In this document: positions 63,404-64,000 of the stretch, piece by piece
Position numbering within the stretch: position 1 is the stretch's first letter
How the letters are laid out: every line of letters begins with the position of its first letter
NCBI GenBank assembly: GCA_965198565.1
Contig: OZ240665.1
Span: 682,001-746,000 of the forward strand
Source of the DNA: LMUY01 sp965198565
GTDB taxonomy: Bacteria; Pseudomonadota; Alphaproteobacteria; Acetobacterales; Acetobacteraceae
Direction of reading: 5' to 3'
Length of the DNA: 64,000 nucleotides
Position numbers and translations under genes: made by a program
Notes under the pieces: model-generated
Databases searched by the model: none
Seen by the model: only the letters and a program-made list of their open reading frames with translations
Told to the model about the DNA's origin: nothing

Positions 63404-64000
63404 ATGGCGCAGCAGTCATACAGCACGGCAAGACGGGCGCTGCTTGCGCTGGCCACCGCGGCGGCGTTTGCCGCACCCATCGCGCACGCCGAAACCGTGG
63501 GGCCGGTCACCGACGCCAAGGGCGTGGTGCGCATCCCCAAGGGCCAGCCGATCCTGATCGGCGGGCTGCTGGTGCTGTCCGGCCCCGACCTGTCGCTCGG
63601 CGTCGATGCCTCGCGCGGGGCGCAGATCGCGTTCGACGACCATAAGAACACCTTGCTCGGCCACCCGATCCGCTTCGTGCCGGAAGACGGCGGCTGCAGC
63701 GTGGAGGGCGGGCAGACCGGCGCCACCCGGCTCGCCGCCAACAAGCAGATCGTCAGCGTGATCGGCACGTCCTGCTCGTCCGAGGCGCGCGGCGGGGCGC
63801 CCATCCTGTGGAACGCCGGCATGGCGCTGGCGGACCCGAGCGCCACCGCACCCGCCCTCACCGCGCCCGACCGGCCGGAAGGGCTGCAGGGCATCGCCCG
63901 CTTCATCTACAACGACGCCAACGCGGCCGTGGCCGCCAAGGACTACGCGCAGAGCCAGGGCGTCAAGAAGGTGGCGACCCTGCATGACGGCAGCCTCTAC
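63404..64000 (+). CDS. ABC transporter substrate-binding protein, branched-chain amino acid type (3' end outside the window)
   Basis: The first 199 residues of a periplasmic binding protein. A signal peptide (TARRALLALATAAAFAAPIA, cleavage after AHA), then PILIGGLLVLSGPDLSLGVD, ASRGAQIAFDDHKNTLLGHP, VEGGQTGATRLAANKQIVSV and GTSCSSEARGGAPILWNAGM match the Leu/Ile/Val-binding type. Permease and ATPase genes would be expected downstream, outside the window. A GGGAG lies 7-8 bases before the ATG. Confidence 0.9.
   Translation, partial: MAQQSYSTARRALLALATAAAFAAPIAHAETVGPVTDAKGVVRIPKGQPILIGGLLVLSGPDLSLGVDASRGAQIAFDDHKNTLLGHPIRFVPEDGGCSVEGGQTGATRLAANKQIVSVIGTSCSSEARGGAPILWNAGMALADPSATAPALTAPDRPEGLQGIARFIYNDANAAVAAKDYAQSQGVKKVATLHDGSLY

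Overview
This is a high-GC chromosomal segment whose gene content and codon bias (strong G/C third positions, RpoH-type heat-shock cluster, MucR, eukaryotic-type NADP isocitrate dehydrogenase, HIG1 protein, Lnt, OlsB-like acyltransferase) fit an alphaproteobacterium, most likely a member of the Rhodospirillales/Acetobacteraceae. The placement is an inference from gene families; no rRNA or other marker is present. Coding density is high and most genes are ordinary housekeeping or accessory-metabolism genes. I saw no tRNA, rRNA, CRISPR array or intact transposase.

Layout. 0-13.6 kb: a 5'-truncated DUF2075 ATPase, a secreted endonuclease/phosphatase-fold protein, YdfG-type dehydrogenase, an exopolysaccharide-initiating sugar transferase convergent with a glycosyltransferase, a ThDP transketolase-like enzyme, a YtcJ-type amidohydrolase overlapping a CobW GTPase, then rdgB-rph. 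13.6-17.8 kb: an unusual accessory block inserted between rph and hrcA. It carries a small toxin-like protein, three copies of one putative immunity gene, a tandem duplication that includes the hrcA upstream region and its first codons, and an AT-rich insertion. 17.8-23.7 kb: hrcA-grpE-dnaK-dnaJ-dapB. 23.7-32.6 kb: a secreted protein of unknown function, a ParE-like toxin/antitoxin pair, an MFS transporter, a PP1-like phosphatase, two degenerate-EAL proteins followed by an ABC exporter, a histidine phosphatase and a nucleoside 2-deoxyribosyltransferase. 32.6-35.3 kb: a low-GC island bounded by two MITE-like elements, holding a nuclease-like protein of unknown function and an SDR remnant.

35.3-48.5 kb: a LysR regulator and DUF1127 protein, icd, dienelactone hydrolase, a fasciclin lipoprotein, a complete five-gene oligopeptide ABC importer, a GIY-YIG nuclease gene lodged inside a repeat element, then etfB-etfA-hbd for fatty-acid/butyryl-CoA metabolism on the minus strand. 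48.6-59.3 kb: HIG1 protein, MscS channel with a 2OG-Fe dioxygenase, Nfu, nitroreductase, tsaB-rimI, a TusA-like protein, MucR, Fur, an OlsB-like acyltransferase, Lnt and an XRE regulator. 59.4-64 kb: two bacterial-luciferase-like monooxygenases, an isopenicillin-N-synthase-like oxygenase and the start of a branched-chain-type ABC binding protein, which look like a catabolic cluster.

Two families of intergenic repeat recur through the window: family A (paired hairpins with gggtgaggg/ccctcaccc cores, seven sites) and family B (gtcattgcgag ... ctcgc(g/a)atgac, three sites, one of which encloses the GIY-YIG nuclease gene). The most promising places for new biology are the duplicated toxin/immunity block next to hrcA, the nuclease-bearing family B element, the MITE-bounded island, and the paired degenerate-EAL proteins coupled to an ABC exporter.
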